This document shows positions 1 to 7,621 of a stretch of 9,762 bases of DNA, piece after piece (the stretch's first letter is position 1; each line of letters starts with the position of its first letter). This stretch comes from Actinomycetes bacterium (lineage in GTDB: Bacteria > Actinomycetota > Humimicrobiia > Humimicrobiales > Humimicrobiaceae). The notes under the pieces were generated by a model. That model ran no database searches. It had not been told where the DNA came from and worked only from the letters and a program-made list of their open reading frames with translations. The position numbers and the translations under genes were made by a program. Where the stretch lies: positions 1 through 9,762 of the forward strand of contig JAUVXY010000051.1 of assembly GCA_030603375.1 (NCBI GenBank). Reading direction: 5' to 3'.

Positions 1-67
1 TCCAAAATGTTTCTTCATATTTTGGATAAACAAGTAAAATATTTTTGTCTGAATAAATTTTATTCAT
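1..67 (-). CDS. 5' end of a B12-binding radical SAM-like protein (partial)
   Basis: Reading the minus strand from the ATG at 67-65 gives 22 uninterrupted codons to the window edge: MNKIYSDKNILLVYPKYEET, then FW. The hydrophobic strand ILLVYPKY followed by TFW resembles the start of cobalamin-binding-domain radical SAM proteins, which open with a Rossmann-like beta strand and a Y-P-x-Y-x-x-T-F-W motif. That family link comes from recalled N-termini, not from a catalytic motif: the radical SAM CxxxCxxC cluster would lie outside the window. An AAGGATGAG purine-rich stretch at 86-78 could be the ribosome binding site, though its spacing is long (about 14 nt from AAGGA). An in-frame ATG at 82-80 is an alternative start but has AAGG directly against it. 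The gene is divergent from the fab operon. Too little is visible to predict a substrate. Confidence 0.5.
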   Translation of the reverse strand, partial: MNKIYSDKNILLVYPKYEETFW

Positions 68-369
68 ATTTTTTAATCTCATCCTTAAATTATTTATTTT
101 ATTAACTTTATTGCCATTCTCAGCATACTAAAGAACCAAACTTATAATTGGCTACAGTAATAGACAAGTAAACTGAAATAAAGTTTCAACACCCTGCCAA
201 TTATACATCGAAAATAATTTTTGTGAAACTATAAGAACACTGCGTCGTCTAACTGGTTTAAGAAATTAAGCAAGGCATAAATATGAAATAAAGTTCAGCT
301 GGATTTAGTTTGATTCCAGACACCTGCCTTTTCACTTTTTTTATATTTTATTTAAAAGGATGTAAAATC
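68..369. other. AT-rich divergent intergenic region upstream of fabZ
   Basis: This 302-base gap separates the minus-strand gene at the left edge from fabZ, so it should hold promoters in both directions. A TATAAT at 143-148 is a possible plus-strand -10 box, but no convincing TTGACA lies 16-18 nt upstream, so no promoter is called. A 12-bp sequence, TGAAATAAAGTT, occurs twice. An in-frame TTG at 310 would extend fabZ by 20 residues and is rejected as a start. I see no tRNA, no recognisable riboswitch and no FapR-type operator. AAAAGGA at 354-360, 9 nt before the fabZ ATG, is a good ribosome binding site. Confidence 0.6.
174..295. repeat. 12-bp direct repeat pair TGAAATAAAGTT (174-185 and 284-295)
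   Basis: TGAAATAAAGTT is present exactly at 174-185 and 284-295, with start points 110 bp apart. Each copy sits in a short imperfect palindrome: TGAAA-TAAAG-TTTCA at 174-188, and TGAA-ATAAAG-TTCA at 284-297. A repeated small dyad upstream of a lipid operon could be a regulator binding site. In AT-rich DNA, however, short repeats of this composition can arise by chance. No known regulator motif is matched. Confidence 0.4.
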
Positions 370-798
370 ATGAAGAAATTAAATAAAGAGGAAATTGAAA
401 AAATAATTCCTCACAGATCCCCTTTTCTTTTGGTAGATGAGGTGATAGAGGTTGAACCGGGAAAAAAAATTAAAGGAATAAAATATGTCAGTGGAGATGA
501 ATATTACTTCAAGGGACATTTTCCATCTAACCCAATTATGCCTGGAGTCCTTATAATTGAAACTATCGCCCAGGTTGGGGCAGTTTCACTGCTAATGATG
601 CCTGAAAATAAAGGAAAGCTGGTGCTTTTTGCGGGTATTGACAAAGCAAGATTTAAAAAAATAGTAAAGCCCGGAGACAAATTAGAGATAGAAGTGGAAA
701 TGGGAAGTTTTAGAAAAAATATTGGCAAAGCAAAAGGAAAAGCCATGGTTGGTGGAAAAATAGCCTGTATTGCAGAGATAATGTTCGCCATAGATTAA
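370..798 (+). CDS. fabZ: 3-hydroxyacyl-ACP dehydratase FabZ
   Basis: FabZ removes water from 3-hydroxyacyl-ACP to give trans-2-enoyl-ACP in the type II fatty acid elongation cycle, as a cytosolic hot-dog-fold dimer or hexamer. The 142-residue product matches the usual 140-150. It shows PHRSPFLLVD at residues 14-23 and the active-site block GHFPSNPIMPGVLIIE at 49-64, giving the catalytic pair His50 and Glu64. No FabA-type features are seen. The ATG at 370 has AAAAGGA 9 nt upstream and yields the family-typical start MKKLNKEEIEKIIPHR. An upstream in-frame TTG at 310 would add a non-homologous leader. It is the first gene of the fab-acc operon, with 64 nt before fabD. FabZ at the head of the operon, rather than between accB and accC as in many Firmicutes, is a small difference in order. 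Confidence 0.95.
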   Translation: MKKLNKEEIEKIIPHRSPFLLVDEVIEVEPGKKIKGIKYVSGDEYYFKGHFPSNPIMPGVLIIETIAQVGAVSLLMMPENKGKLVLFAGIDKARFKKIVKPGDKLEIEVEMGSFRKNIGKAKGKAMVGGKIACIAEIMFAID

Positions 799-862
799 AA
801 ATAAATTTTCTTTAGAATTGAAAAATAAAATGAATGTTAAAGAAAGAGAAAATAAAGATAAT

Positions 863-1840
863 ATGAAGAAGGCAGCACTGATATTTCCGGGGCAGGGTTC
901 CCAATATATAAATATGGGAAAGGATTTCTTAGACAGCAATGAGGAGTATAAAAAGTATTTTGAGATTTCAAGTGAAATTGTTGGCAAGGATATTTTAGAC
1001 ATCATATACGGCAGTAATGCTGAAAATAGTTTACTCGACAAAACTCAGTTTAGCCAGATTTCTATTTACAGTTTAAGTTGTGCTATAAATGATTATATTA
1101 TGAGCAGCCTGCCTGCAGGAAAAAAATGTATAGACACTGTTTTGGGGCATAGCCTTGGTGAATACAGCGGGCTATACAGCAGTGGTTTTTATGATTACAG
1201 GCAGGGCGCCAAACTTGTGTCGCACAGGGGTAAATTAATGGGAAACAGCAGCAGACAGGGTATGATGGCAGCTGTAATAGGGTCTGATTTAGATGCGGTT
1301 TATAGTGTCTTAAAAAGCTACAAAGACAGGGTCTTTATAGCAAATTTTAATGATTATTCGCAGATTGTAATAAGCGGATATAAAAGCGATGTCAAAAAAG
1401 CTGCAAGTGAGCTTAAGCAAAATGGTGCAAAAAAAGTTATTCCATTAAAAGTTAGCATTGCCTCACATTGCCCCCTGATGAGAGAAGTATCAGAGCAGTT
1501 AGAAAAGTTCATTGAAGACAGCGTAAATTTTAAGGACCCGGCTATAAAATTTTTTTCCACGACCAACGTATCATATGCTGGTAAGGGTGATATTAAAAAA
1601 GTCCTGGTAGAGCAGCTGGTAAATCCAATCAGATGGATTGACAGCATAGAATATTTATTGAGGAAAAATACAAAAATTTTTATTGAAGTAGGACCGGGAA
1701 AGGTGCTGTCAGGCCTGGTAAAAAGGATTGCAAATAAAAACAATGCAGAAAATATTAAGACTCTAAAAACTGACAGGTGGGAAGACATTTTAAAGGTGAA
1801 GGAAGTATTAGCGGAGGAAGGGATTATATATGAAACTTAA
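863..1840 (+). CDS. fabD: malonyl-CoA:ACP transacylase FabD
   Basis: FabD transfers the malonyl group from malonyl-CoA to acyl carrier protein, supplying the extender unit for elongation. From the ATG at 863 the product is 325 residues, close to the usual 305-320. It opens with the standard MKKAALIFPGQGSQ. The nucleophile elbow GHSLGEYSG (95-103) places catalytic Ser97. Arg122 in HRGKLM is the expected malonate carboxylate ligand, and His202 in ASHCPLM is the catalytic base. Earlier in-frame starts exist (TTG 818, ATG 830) but add only a lysine-rich leader not seen in the family and have no better ribosome binding site. The site for 863 is itself weak (AGAGAA about 12 nt upstream). The 3' end overlaps fabG by 11 nt, so the two are probably translationally coupled. 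Confidence 0.94.
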   Translation: MKKAALIFPGQGSQYINMGKDFLDSNEEYKKYFEISSEIVGKDILDIIYGSNAENSLLDKTQFSQISIYSLSCAINDYIMSSLPAGKKCIDTVLGHSLGEYSGLYSSGFYDYRQGAKLVSHRGKLMGNSSRQGMMAAVIGSDLDAVYSVLKSYKDRVFIANFNDYSQIVISGYKSDVKKAASELKQNGAKKVIPLKVSIASHCPLMREVSEQLEKFIEDSVNFKDPAIKFFSTTNVSYAGKGDIKKVLVEQLVNPIRWIDSIEYLLRKNTKIFIEVGPGKVLSGLVKRIANKNNAENIKTLKTDRWEDILKVKEVLAEEGIIYET

Positions 1841-2576
1841 AGACAAAATTAGCATAGTAACAGGCGGGGCCAGGGGCATTGGTGCAAAAATTTGCGAAGA
1901 GTTATTAAAAGAAGGCGCCACCGTGTATATTTTTGATGTAAATGATAAGGAAGGAAAAGAAGCCGCAGGCAGGCTTCAATCTGCATATGGAAACGGGAGG
2001 GCATATTTTTTTAATGTTGACATAACAGATGAAAATGAGGTTAAGAAGACTATAGATGAAATTGTAAAGGTGCAGGGCAGGATAGATATTCTTGTAAATA
2101 ATGCTGGAATTACTATTGACAATTTAATAATGAGAATGAATCTGGCTGATTGGAAAAAAGTAATAGAAGTGAACCTTACGGGAGCTTTTATATGCTCAAA
2201 GCATGTAGTTAAAAATATGATAAAAAAAAGAAGCGGAAAGATAATAAATATTTCGTCAATAGTTGGGGTTCATGGAAATGCCGGGCAATGCAATTACTCA
2301 GCATCAAAAGCAGGGATAATAGGATTTACAAAATCATTGGCAAAAGAGGTTGCAAGTAGAAATATCATGGTTAATGCTGTCGCCCCCGGTTACATACAGA
2401 CAGAAATGACACACAAATTAGATGAGAATGTAAGGAGAAAGCTTATGAGCCTGATACCTGCAGGAAAGTTAGGGAGTGTGGATGATGTAGCAAAAGCAGT
2501 ACTTTTCCTCGCAGGCGAAGATTCTGACTACATAACAGGTATTGTTTTAAATGTGGATGGTGGAATGGGAATTTAA
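1830..2576 (+). CDS. fabG: 3-oxoacyl-ACP reductase FabG
   Basis: FabG reduces 3-oxoacyl-ACP to the 3-hydroxy form. At 248 residues it is a full-length classical short-chain dehydrogenase/reductase. Visible motifs are the cofactor glycine loop TGGARGIG (11-18), NNAG (90-93), Asn115, catalytic Ser143, and YSASK (156-160) with Tyr156 and Lys160. The C-terminal YITGIVLNVDGGMGI is typical of FabG. The start lies inside the end of fabD and is preceded by GGAGGAAGGG at 1813-1822, a strong ribosome binding region. One oddity is Asp36, at the end of the second beta strand (TVYIFD). In classical SDRs this usually favours NAD(H), whereas most FabG enzymes use NADPH, and Arg15 in the glycine loop is an NADP-type residue. 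Cofactor preference is therefore uncertain. Position in the operon supports FabG over a generic SDR. Confidence 0.93.
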   Translation: MKLKDKISIVTGGARGIGAKICEELLKEGATVYIFDVNDKEGKEAAGRLQSAYGNGRAYFFNVDITDENEVKKTIDEIVKVQGRIDILVNNAGITIDNLIMRMNLADWKKVIEVNLTGAFICSKHVVKNMIKKRSGKIINISSIVGVHGNAGQCNYSASKAGIIGFTKSLAKEVASRNIMVNAVAPGYIQTEMTHKLDENVRRKLMSLIPAGKLGSVDDVAKAVLFLAGEDSDYITGIVLNVDGGMGI

Positions 2577-2616
2577 TAAATTTTTAACTTTTTAGATAAT
2601 ATTTACAACAAGGAAT

Positions 2617-2622
2617 GGTGAT
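2617..2622 (+). promoter_or_regulatory. Ribosome binding site GGTGAT that decides the fabF start
   Basis: GGTGAT matches part of the anti-Shine-Dalgarno complement (AAGGAGGTGAT) and lies 10 nt before the ATG at 2633. The longer in-frame reading from ATG 2615 would place the start inside or just upstream of this site, with only AGGA directly abutting it. The site therefore supports 2633 as the true fabF start. Confidence 0.6.
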
Positions 2623-2632
2623 AAAACAAAAG

Positions 2633-3886
2633 ATGGACAGAAGTGATAGAAGAGTAGTGATAACAGGGATTGGTACCGTAACTCCGATAGGACTAAATTT
2701 AGAGGAATTTTGGAACAATCTTGTTTCAGGAAAATCAGGAGTAAGCAGGATTGACAGGTTTGATGTGGATAAAATAGCATCTAGAATAGCAGCGCAAGTC
2801 AATAATTTTGATCCTAAAGATTATATAGATTTTAAGCAGGCTAAAAGGATGGACAGATTTGCCCAATTCGCCGTAGCTGCTGCGGTAATGGCGCTTGAGG
2901 ACTCTAAATTGAAAATAAATAGCAGCAATGGCGGGGATGTCGGAGTTTATATTGGCAGCGGAGTAGGCGGTCTTGGAACTCTGGAGAAGCAGTATCAGAG
3001 GCTTTTGGAAAGAGGGCCCGACAGGGTAAGTCCGTTTCTTATTCCTATGATGATAAGCAATATGGCTTCCGCACAGGTGTCTATTGCAAGCGGAGCAAAG
3101 GGACCGGTTAGCACAACAACTACAGCATGTGCTGCAGGTTCAAATGCAATAGGCGATGCATTTGAGATTATAAAAAGAGGCAGTGCAGAAGCTATGTTGG
3201 CAGGCGGCAGCGAAGCGGCAATTACACCTCTGGGAATGGCTGGATTTTCCAACATGAATGCTCTTTCTGCAAGGAATGATGATCCGGAAAAATCATCAAG
3301 GCCTTTTGACAGGGATAGAGATGGTTTTGTAATGGGGGAAGGAGGTGCTGTCTTAATTTTAGAAGATCTGGAGCATGCTATAAGAAGAGACGCAAAAATA
3401 TATTGTGAAATGTTTGGTTACGGCCTTTCAGGCGAAGCTTATCACATAACTGCACTGGAAGAGACAGGGCTGAATGTTATAAGATGTATAAAAAATTGTT
3501 TGAGGGAAGGCGGCATTAGTTTAGATGAAGTAGATTACATAAATGCTCACGGAACTTCTACCCCATTAAATGATATTGTAGAAAGTAATGCTATAAAAAA
3601 ATGTTTTAGCGGTAGTACAGATAAAATTAATGTAAGTTCTACAAAGTCAATGACAGGGCACTGTCTTGGGGCAGCAGGAGCTATTGAAGCAGCAGCCTCA
3701 GTTTTAGCTATAAAAGATGGTACTGTCCCTCCTACAATTAATTTGGATAACCTTGATGAGAAATGCGCACATTTAAATTATACGCCAAATGTTAGTGTAA
3801 AAAGAGACATTAATGTAGCCATTTCTAATTCAATGGGTTTTGGGGGCCATAATGTTACTCTTGGATTTAAAAAATATGAGGAGTAG
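2633..3886 (+). CDS. fabF: 3-oxoacyl-ACP synthase II FabF
   Basis: FabF carries out the decarboxylative Claisen condensation of acyl-ACP with malonyl-ACP that extends the chain by two carbons. From ATG 2633 it has 417 residues, within the 410-420 typical of the family. It begins MDRSDRRVVITGIGTVTPIG, matching the usual RRVVVTGLG opening. The Cys-His-His triad and lysine are all present: Cys166 in TTTTACAAGS, His306 in NAHGTSTPLND, Lys338 in STKSMTGH, and His343. GFGGHN (402-406 region) closes the active site. Only 56 nt separate it from fabG, too little for the acpP gene that often lies between these two. The stop is 13 nt before accD. FabB is possible in principle, but length and context favour FabF. 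Confidence 0.94.
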   Translation: MDRSDRRVVITGIGTVTPIGLNLEEFWNNLVSGKSGVSRIDRFDVDKIASRIAAQVNNFDPKDYIDFKQAKRMDRFAQFAVAAAVMALEDSKLKINSSNGGDVGVYIGSGVGGLGTLEKQYQRLLERGPDRVSPFLIPMMISNMASAQVSIASGAKGPVSTTTTACAAGSNAIGDAFEIIKRGSAEAMLAGGSEAAITPLGMAGFSNMNALSARNDDPEKSSRPFDRDRDGFVMGEGGAVLILEDLEHAIRRDAKIYCEMFGYGLSGEAYHITALEETGLNVIRCIKNCLREGGISLDEVDYINAHGTSTPLNDIVESNAIKKCFSGSTDKINVSSTKSMTGHCLGAAGAIEAAASVLAIKDGTVPPTINLDNLDEKCAHLNYTPNVSVKRDINVAISNSMGFGGHNVTLGFKKYEE

Positions 3887-3899
3887 GCGCTGAGTTCTG

Positions 3900-4676
3900 A
3901 TGAATGACTTAGAATGCAGAAATTGCAAAAAAAAGATTAGCGAAGAAAAATTTATGTCAAATTTGTGGATATGCCCATTTTGTGGCTACCACAGCTATGT
4001 GAGTGCCAGAGATAGGATTCAGATAACCACAGATGATAACAGCTTTGTTGAATTAGGCAACAGCATCCATTCGGTAGATTTTTTAAATTTTTATGATATT
4101 AAACCATACAGCACCAAACTAAAAGAAGCAAAACTAAAATCCAGTCTGGAGGATGCAATTATGGTTGGAAAAGCAAAAATAAAGAATTGCAACATTGCTT
4201 TAGGTGTTATGGATTTTAGTTTTATTGGTGGGAGCATGGGAAGTGCTATTGGGGAAAAGATTAAAATTATCACAGATTATAGTATTGAAAAAAAAGTTCC
4301 ACTGGTAATATTTTGTGCCTCTGGAGGGGCAAGGATGCAGGAAGGTGCAATGTCGCTTATGCAGATGGCAAAAACAGTTTCTTGCATAAACAGGATTAGA
4401 GAAAACAAGATACCATATTTTTGTATTGTAACAAATCCTACGTCAGGTGGTGTTAGTGCAAGTTTTGCAACTATTGCAGACATTATTATATCAGAACCCG
4501 GAGCACTATTTTGCTTTGCCGGGCCAAGAGTTGTAAAGCAGACTATAAAAAAAAGCGTACCCTCTGATTTTGGCACTTCAGAAAGAGGCTTAAAAAATGG
4601 GCAGGTTGATATTATTGTTAGCAGAAATGACATAAGGGATACAATAGCAAAACTTTTAAAACTATTTAAGAGATGA
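3900..4676 (+). CDS. accD: acetyl-CoA carboxylase carboxyltransferase subunit beta AccD
   Basis: AccD is the zinc-containing beta half of the carboxyltransferase that moves CO2 from biotinylated AccB to acetyl-CoA, making malonyl-CoA for FabD. The N-terminal zinc ribbon is intact: Cys6-x2-Cys9 and Cys25-x2-Cys28. The crotonase-like core shows GGSMGSAIGEK (110-120), ASGGARMQEG (140-149), TSGGVSASFA (181-190) and FAGPRV (206-211). At 258 residues it is a little shorter than the usual 280-300, with the leader before the zinc ribbon cut to five residues. The ATG at 3900 is the only plausible start: an in-frame stop lies at 3891-3893. GAGGAG at 3878-3883 is the nearest ribosome binding site, but it is 16 nt away and lies in fabF, so translation may depend on coupling. 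The partner accA follows after 4 nt. Confidence 0.94.
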   Translation: MNDLECRNCKKKISEEKFMSNLWICPFCGYHSYVSARDRIQITTDDNSFVELGNSIHSVDFLNFYDIKPYSTKLKEAKLKSSLEDAIMVGKAKIKNCNIALGVMDFSFIGGSMGSAIGEKIKIITDYSIEKKVPLVIFCASGGARMQEGAMSLMQMAKTVSCINRIRENKIPYFCIVTNPTSGGVSASFATIADIIISEPGALFCFAGPRVVKQTIKKSVPSDFGTSERGLKNGQVDIIVSRNDIRDTIAKLLKLFKR

Positions 4677-4680
4677 TGAT

Positions 4681-5664
4681 ATGGATTTAAAGAAATTAGA
4701 AAAAGTTCCAAAAAATTATTTTAAGGAAATTTTAGAGTCATTGTCTAAAATGGAAAAGCTTAAGAGAACGCCTTTTTTCTCTGGCATTCATTTTACAGAA
4801 GCTGAAAGGGAGCTTGCTCAAAAAATTAACAATTACAGGAAAATCGAAAAGGAAGCTAAAAAGGTATGGAAAATTGTAGAACTTTCAAGAAATGAAAACA
4901 GGCCGCAATGCCTCGATTATATTAACGGCATTTTTGAAGATTTCATACAGCTGGCCGGGGACAGGCAAACAGGTGATGATAAATCAATAATTGCAGGTCT
5001 TGGCAGGCTGGCGGGAACAACGGTAGCTGTTATAGGAAACAACAAGGGAAAAGATATAAAACAGAGGGTAGAGCATAACTTCGGCATGGGGATTCCACAG
5101 GGATATCGAAAATCTCAGAGAATTATGAAACTTGCTGATAGATTTGGGTTCCCAATTATTACTTTTGTTGACACCCCGGGTGCTTATCCAGGTCTTGAAG
5201 CTGAAGACGATGGGCAGGCTGGTGCAATTGCAAAAAGCATCCTTACAATGTTTGAGGTAAAAGTTCCGATTATATCTGTTTTAATAGGTGAAGGAGGAAG
5301 CGGAGGTGCACTGGCGCTGGCAGTTGGCAACTATGTAATGATGCTTAAAAACGCAACATATTCTGTTATATCTCCTGAGGGATGCGCGGCAATCCTGTGG
5401 AAAGATCCTTCTGGTTCCAAACTCGCAGCCAGGGCTCTAAAAATTACTTCAAAGGATTTAATCAGACTAAAGATAATTGACAGAATAATCCACGAGCCGC
5501 TTGGCGGTGCGCAGAATAATCCAGAAAGAATAGTAAGGATAGTAAAAAAATATATTATATATGCATTGGAAAGATATGAGAATGTCCCGGGCGAAGAGCT
5601 GAAGATGCAAAGAGCAAAAAAATATGAATCTATGGGTATTTTTAGCTATACTGACAAAGCATAA
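4681..5664 (+). CDS. accA: acetyl-CoA carboxylase carboxyltransferase subunit alpha AccA
   Basis: AccA pairs with AccD to form the alpha2-beta2 carboxyltransferase. The 327-residue product is near the usual 315-325. It has the N-terminal helical segment (1-70), then DRQTGDD (94-100), NFGM (133-136), GYRK (141-144), DTPGAYPG (164-171), the oxyanion-hole loop GEGGSGGA (203-210) and SPEGCAAILW (231-240), all standard for AccA. The segment VIGNNKGKD (117-125) corresponds to the usual VIGHQKGRD, with Asn replacing His. The ATG lies 4 nt after the accD stop, with GAGATGAT overlapping the junction as a weak ribosome binding site. This spacing fits equal expression of the two subunits. It is the last gene of the operon. 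The biotin carrier and carboxylase genes accB and accC are not here and must lie elsewhere in the genome. Confidence 0.95.
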   Translation: MDLKKLEKVPKNYFKEILESLSKMEKLKRTPFFSGIHFTEAERELAQKINNYRKIEKEAKKVWKIVELSRNENRPQCLDYINGIFEDFIQLAGDRQTGDDKSIIAGLGRLAGTTVAVIGNNKGKDIKQRVEHNFGMGIPQGYRKSQRIMKLADRFGFPIITFVDTPGAYPGLEAEDDGQAGAIAKSILTMFEVKVPIISVLIGEGGSGGALALAVGNYVMMLKNATYSVISPEGCAAILWKDPSGSKLAARALKITSKDLIRLKIIDRIIHEPLGGAQNNPERIVRIVKKYIIYALERYENVPGEELKMQRAKKYESMGIFSYTDKA

Positions 5665-5699
5665 CCTTTCTTCCCTTTTACTGCTTCTCAGCAAAGGTT
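5663..5699. terminator. Candidate bidirectional terminator between convergent operons
   Basis: AACCTTT (5663-5669) and AAAGGTT (5693-5699) form a 7-bp inverted repeat around a 23-nt interior that also contains CTG-CTTCT-CAG. It sits in the 57-nt gap between the convergent accA and kinase genes and starts within the accA stop codon. CTATATTTTTG follows on the plus strand. The stem is short, the loop long and the T-run imperfect, so it is only a plausible intrinsic terminator. Confidence 0.4.
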
Positions 5700-5721
5700 C
5701 TATATTTTTGTTAAATAAAAT

Positions 5722-7614
5722 TTATTGGCCAACATAAAGCGTAACAATGCTATTTTGAGATATGTAATTTTCTGACTCAGGAACTTGTCCTAGCACCAAT
5801 CCCTTTTGTACCGAATAATCTGTTTTTACATAGATTGTTTCAAACTTTATATTATTAGTATCCAGTATGTTTTCAGCTTCAGCTAAACTCATCTGTATAA
5901 CATTTGGAACTTGCATTAGATGTTCTGTTGTAGTTGTTATTATTTCTACAAGGCTATTTTCTTTGACTTTAGAGCCCGGAGGAGGATTTATTTGTATGAC
6001 AGTGCCGACAGTACCTGCAGGATGTTCTGTGCTGGGTATTTTGCTGCTAATCACAACCAGGCCCAAAGATTCTAGATAAGTATATGAATATAAGTAGTCA
6101 AGGCCTATTATGTCAGGAACAACTATTATTTTTTCTCCCATGCTTATGGTTATATCTATATCGGCTTCAGTATTAATTTTTTCACCAAATTCTGGTCTCT
6201 GGCATATGATTATATCCTTATCAAAAGTTTCAGAGTAAGCTTTAGAAATTGTTCCTGTCTCTAATCCATATTCTTCTAAAACTTTGCGCCCCTCTTCCTC
6301 ACCTAGCCCCACAATGTTTGGCACTAAAATACTTTTGTTTTCCTCCCCTTTGCTTACCAAAACTTCTATCTCGCTGTTTGCGGGAACACTGCTGGCAGAA
6401 TATGGCAACTGGCTTATTATGAGCCCTTCAGCTGTATTAGAGTCGTATACAATGTCTTTTATGACTAAATTTAAATTGTATGTAGACAGTATTTTTTCAG
6501 CGCTCTCAGCAGAAATATTTTCTATTGGCGGTACCACAACTAAACTCTGCCCGCTTTGCTCATTTTTTAAGCTATAATATTTTACGCAAAATACTAAAAA
6601 CAGGATTAAAAATAAAAGCGTAAAGACGTAGGAAAGTATATTGTAAAAATTTAACTTTATCTTCTTTGTTGCCTGGCTGCCGCTAGCTGTGCCGTAGTAG
6701 TATCCGGCGCCTTTTTTATGATGCAATTTGTCATGCATATATTTTTCTTTATCTTTGTCTTTATCTATCGTCAAAGGTTTGCCGTCCAGGAAATTTTGCA
6801 GGTCTTTCTTTAATTCGTTTGCATTCAGATAACGTTTTGAAGGATTTTTTTCCAAACAATGCATGACAATTTTTTCTAATTTTTCCGGAATGCCGCTGAT
6901 TAGCTTAGATGGCTTTACCGGCAGGTCTCCTATGTGCTTTAAGCTTATATCAATTGAGCTCCCGCCCCTGAAAGGAACATCTGCAGTTAACATCTCATAC
7001 AGCACTATTCCTAAAGAATAAATATCAGTTCGACAGTCAAGAATTTCCCCTTGCGCTTGTTCAGGTGAGATATAATGCGCCGTTCCAATTATGTTTATTG
7101 TTTTGGTAATATCGTCATTTAGAGACTTGGCAATTCCAAAGTCAGCAACCTTTACTATCCCATCAGTGGTCATAAGAATATTCTGAGGTTTAATATCTCT
7201 ATGTATCAAGTCATTTCTGTGAGCTATCTCTAACGCGTTGCATATTTGAACTGCATAGTTTGCTGCAATTTTTGGATTTATAATGCCTTTTTTATCTATT
7301 ATTTCCTTTAAGCTTTTCCCTTCAACATATTCCATGCAAATAAAATATGAACCATTAAACTCTCCCCAATCATATATTGATACGATATTTGGGGCATTAA
7401 GTTTGGCTAAAATTTGTGCTTCTCTTCTAAATCTTGCCACGAAATCTTTGTTGCTGGCATAGTTTTCAGATAATATTTTTATAGCTATCGGCCTGTTTAA
7501 TTTTAAGTCTGTGCCAACATACACGTCAGCCATGCCGCCGGATGCTATTTTTTTTATTATCCTGTATCTGTCTGAAATTAATTTGTTGCAGGTGATATTA
7601 TCTTTGTCAGGCAT
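5722..7614 (-). CDS. prkC: membrane Ser/Thr protein kinase with four PASTA repeats (PknB/PrkC type)
   Basis: This is a eukaryotic-like Ser/Thr kinase that in related bacteria binds muropeptides or lipid II outside the cell and phosphorylates division, wall and translation proteins inside. The 630 residues read in order: kinase domain about 17-275, a charged juxtamembrane linker 280-320, one membrane helix about 326-346, and four PASTA repeats (about 357-423, 428-494, 496-564, 566-630). Catalytic residues are all visible: ASGGMADVY nucleotide loop, Lys46, Glu65, HRD 138-140, Asn145, DFG 158-160 and SPEQ 183-186. Thr170 and Thr172 in the activation loop match the autophosphorylated pair of mycobacterial PknB. 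The ATG at 7614 has no clear ribosome binding site, and the gene starts 7 nt after the phosphatase stop, so coupled translation is likely. The assignment as a PASTA kinase is firm; the gene symbol is by analogy. Confidence 0.95.
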   Translation of the reverse strand: MPDKDNITCNKLISDRYRIIKKIASGGMADVYVGTDLKLNRPIAIKILSENYASNKDFVARFRREAQILAKLNAPNIVSIYDWGEFNGSYFICMEYVEGKSLKEIIDKKGIINPKIAANYAVQICNALEIAHRNDLIHRDIKPQNILMTTDGIVKVADFGIAKSLNDDITKTINIIGTAHYISPEQAQGEILDCRTDIYSLGIVLYEMLTADVPFRGGSSIDISLKHIGDLPVKPSKLISGIPEKLEKIVMHCLEKNPSKRYLNANELKKDLQNFLDGKPLTIDKDKDKEKYMHDKLHHKKGAGYYYGTASGSQATKKIKLNFYNILSYVFTLLFLILFLVFCVKYYSLKNEQSGQSLVVVPPIENISAESAEKILSTYNLNLVIKDIVYDSNTAEGLIISQLPYSASSVPANSEIEVLVSKGEENKSILVPNIVGLGEEEGRKVLEEYGLETGTISKAYSETFDKDIIICQRPEFGEKINTEADIDITISMGEKIIVVPDIIGLDYLYSYTYLESLGLVVISSKIPSTEHPAGTVGTVIQINPPPGSKVKENSLVEIITTTTEHLMQVPNVIQMSLAEAENILDTNNIKFETIYVKTDYSVQKGLVLGQVPESENYISQNSIVTLYVGQ

Positions 7615-7621
7615 AATGTAT

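Noticed and set aside
310..369. TTG-initiated 20-residue extension of FabZ
   Set aside because: The ATG at 370 has a well-spaced AAAAGGA and gives the family-typical N-terminus; the extension resembles no FabZ leader.
68..369. Riboswitch, tRNA or CRISPR array in the left intergenic region
   Set aside because: I see no conserved riboswitch core, no tRNA cloverleaf with a T-loop, and only two copies of one short repeat.
818..862. Longer FabD reading from TTG 818 or ATG 830
   Set aside because: It adds a lysine-rich stretch before the conserved MKKAALIFPGQGSQ and has no stronger ribosome binding site.
1354..1788. Minus-strand open frame of 144 codons inside fabD
   Set aside because: It is antisense to conserved FabD sequence and has shadow-like composition without motifs.
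2615..2632. FabF start at ATG 2615
   Set aside because: GGTGAT at 2617-2622 lies within this extension and is correctly spaced for ATG 2633, which also fits the usual FabF N-terminus.
6284..6577. Plus-strand open frame of 97 codons opposite the kinase PASTA region
   Set aside because: It is fully antisense to a well-supported gene, serine/proline-rich in the manner of a shadow frame, and shows no domain or ribosome binding site.
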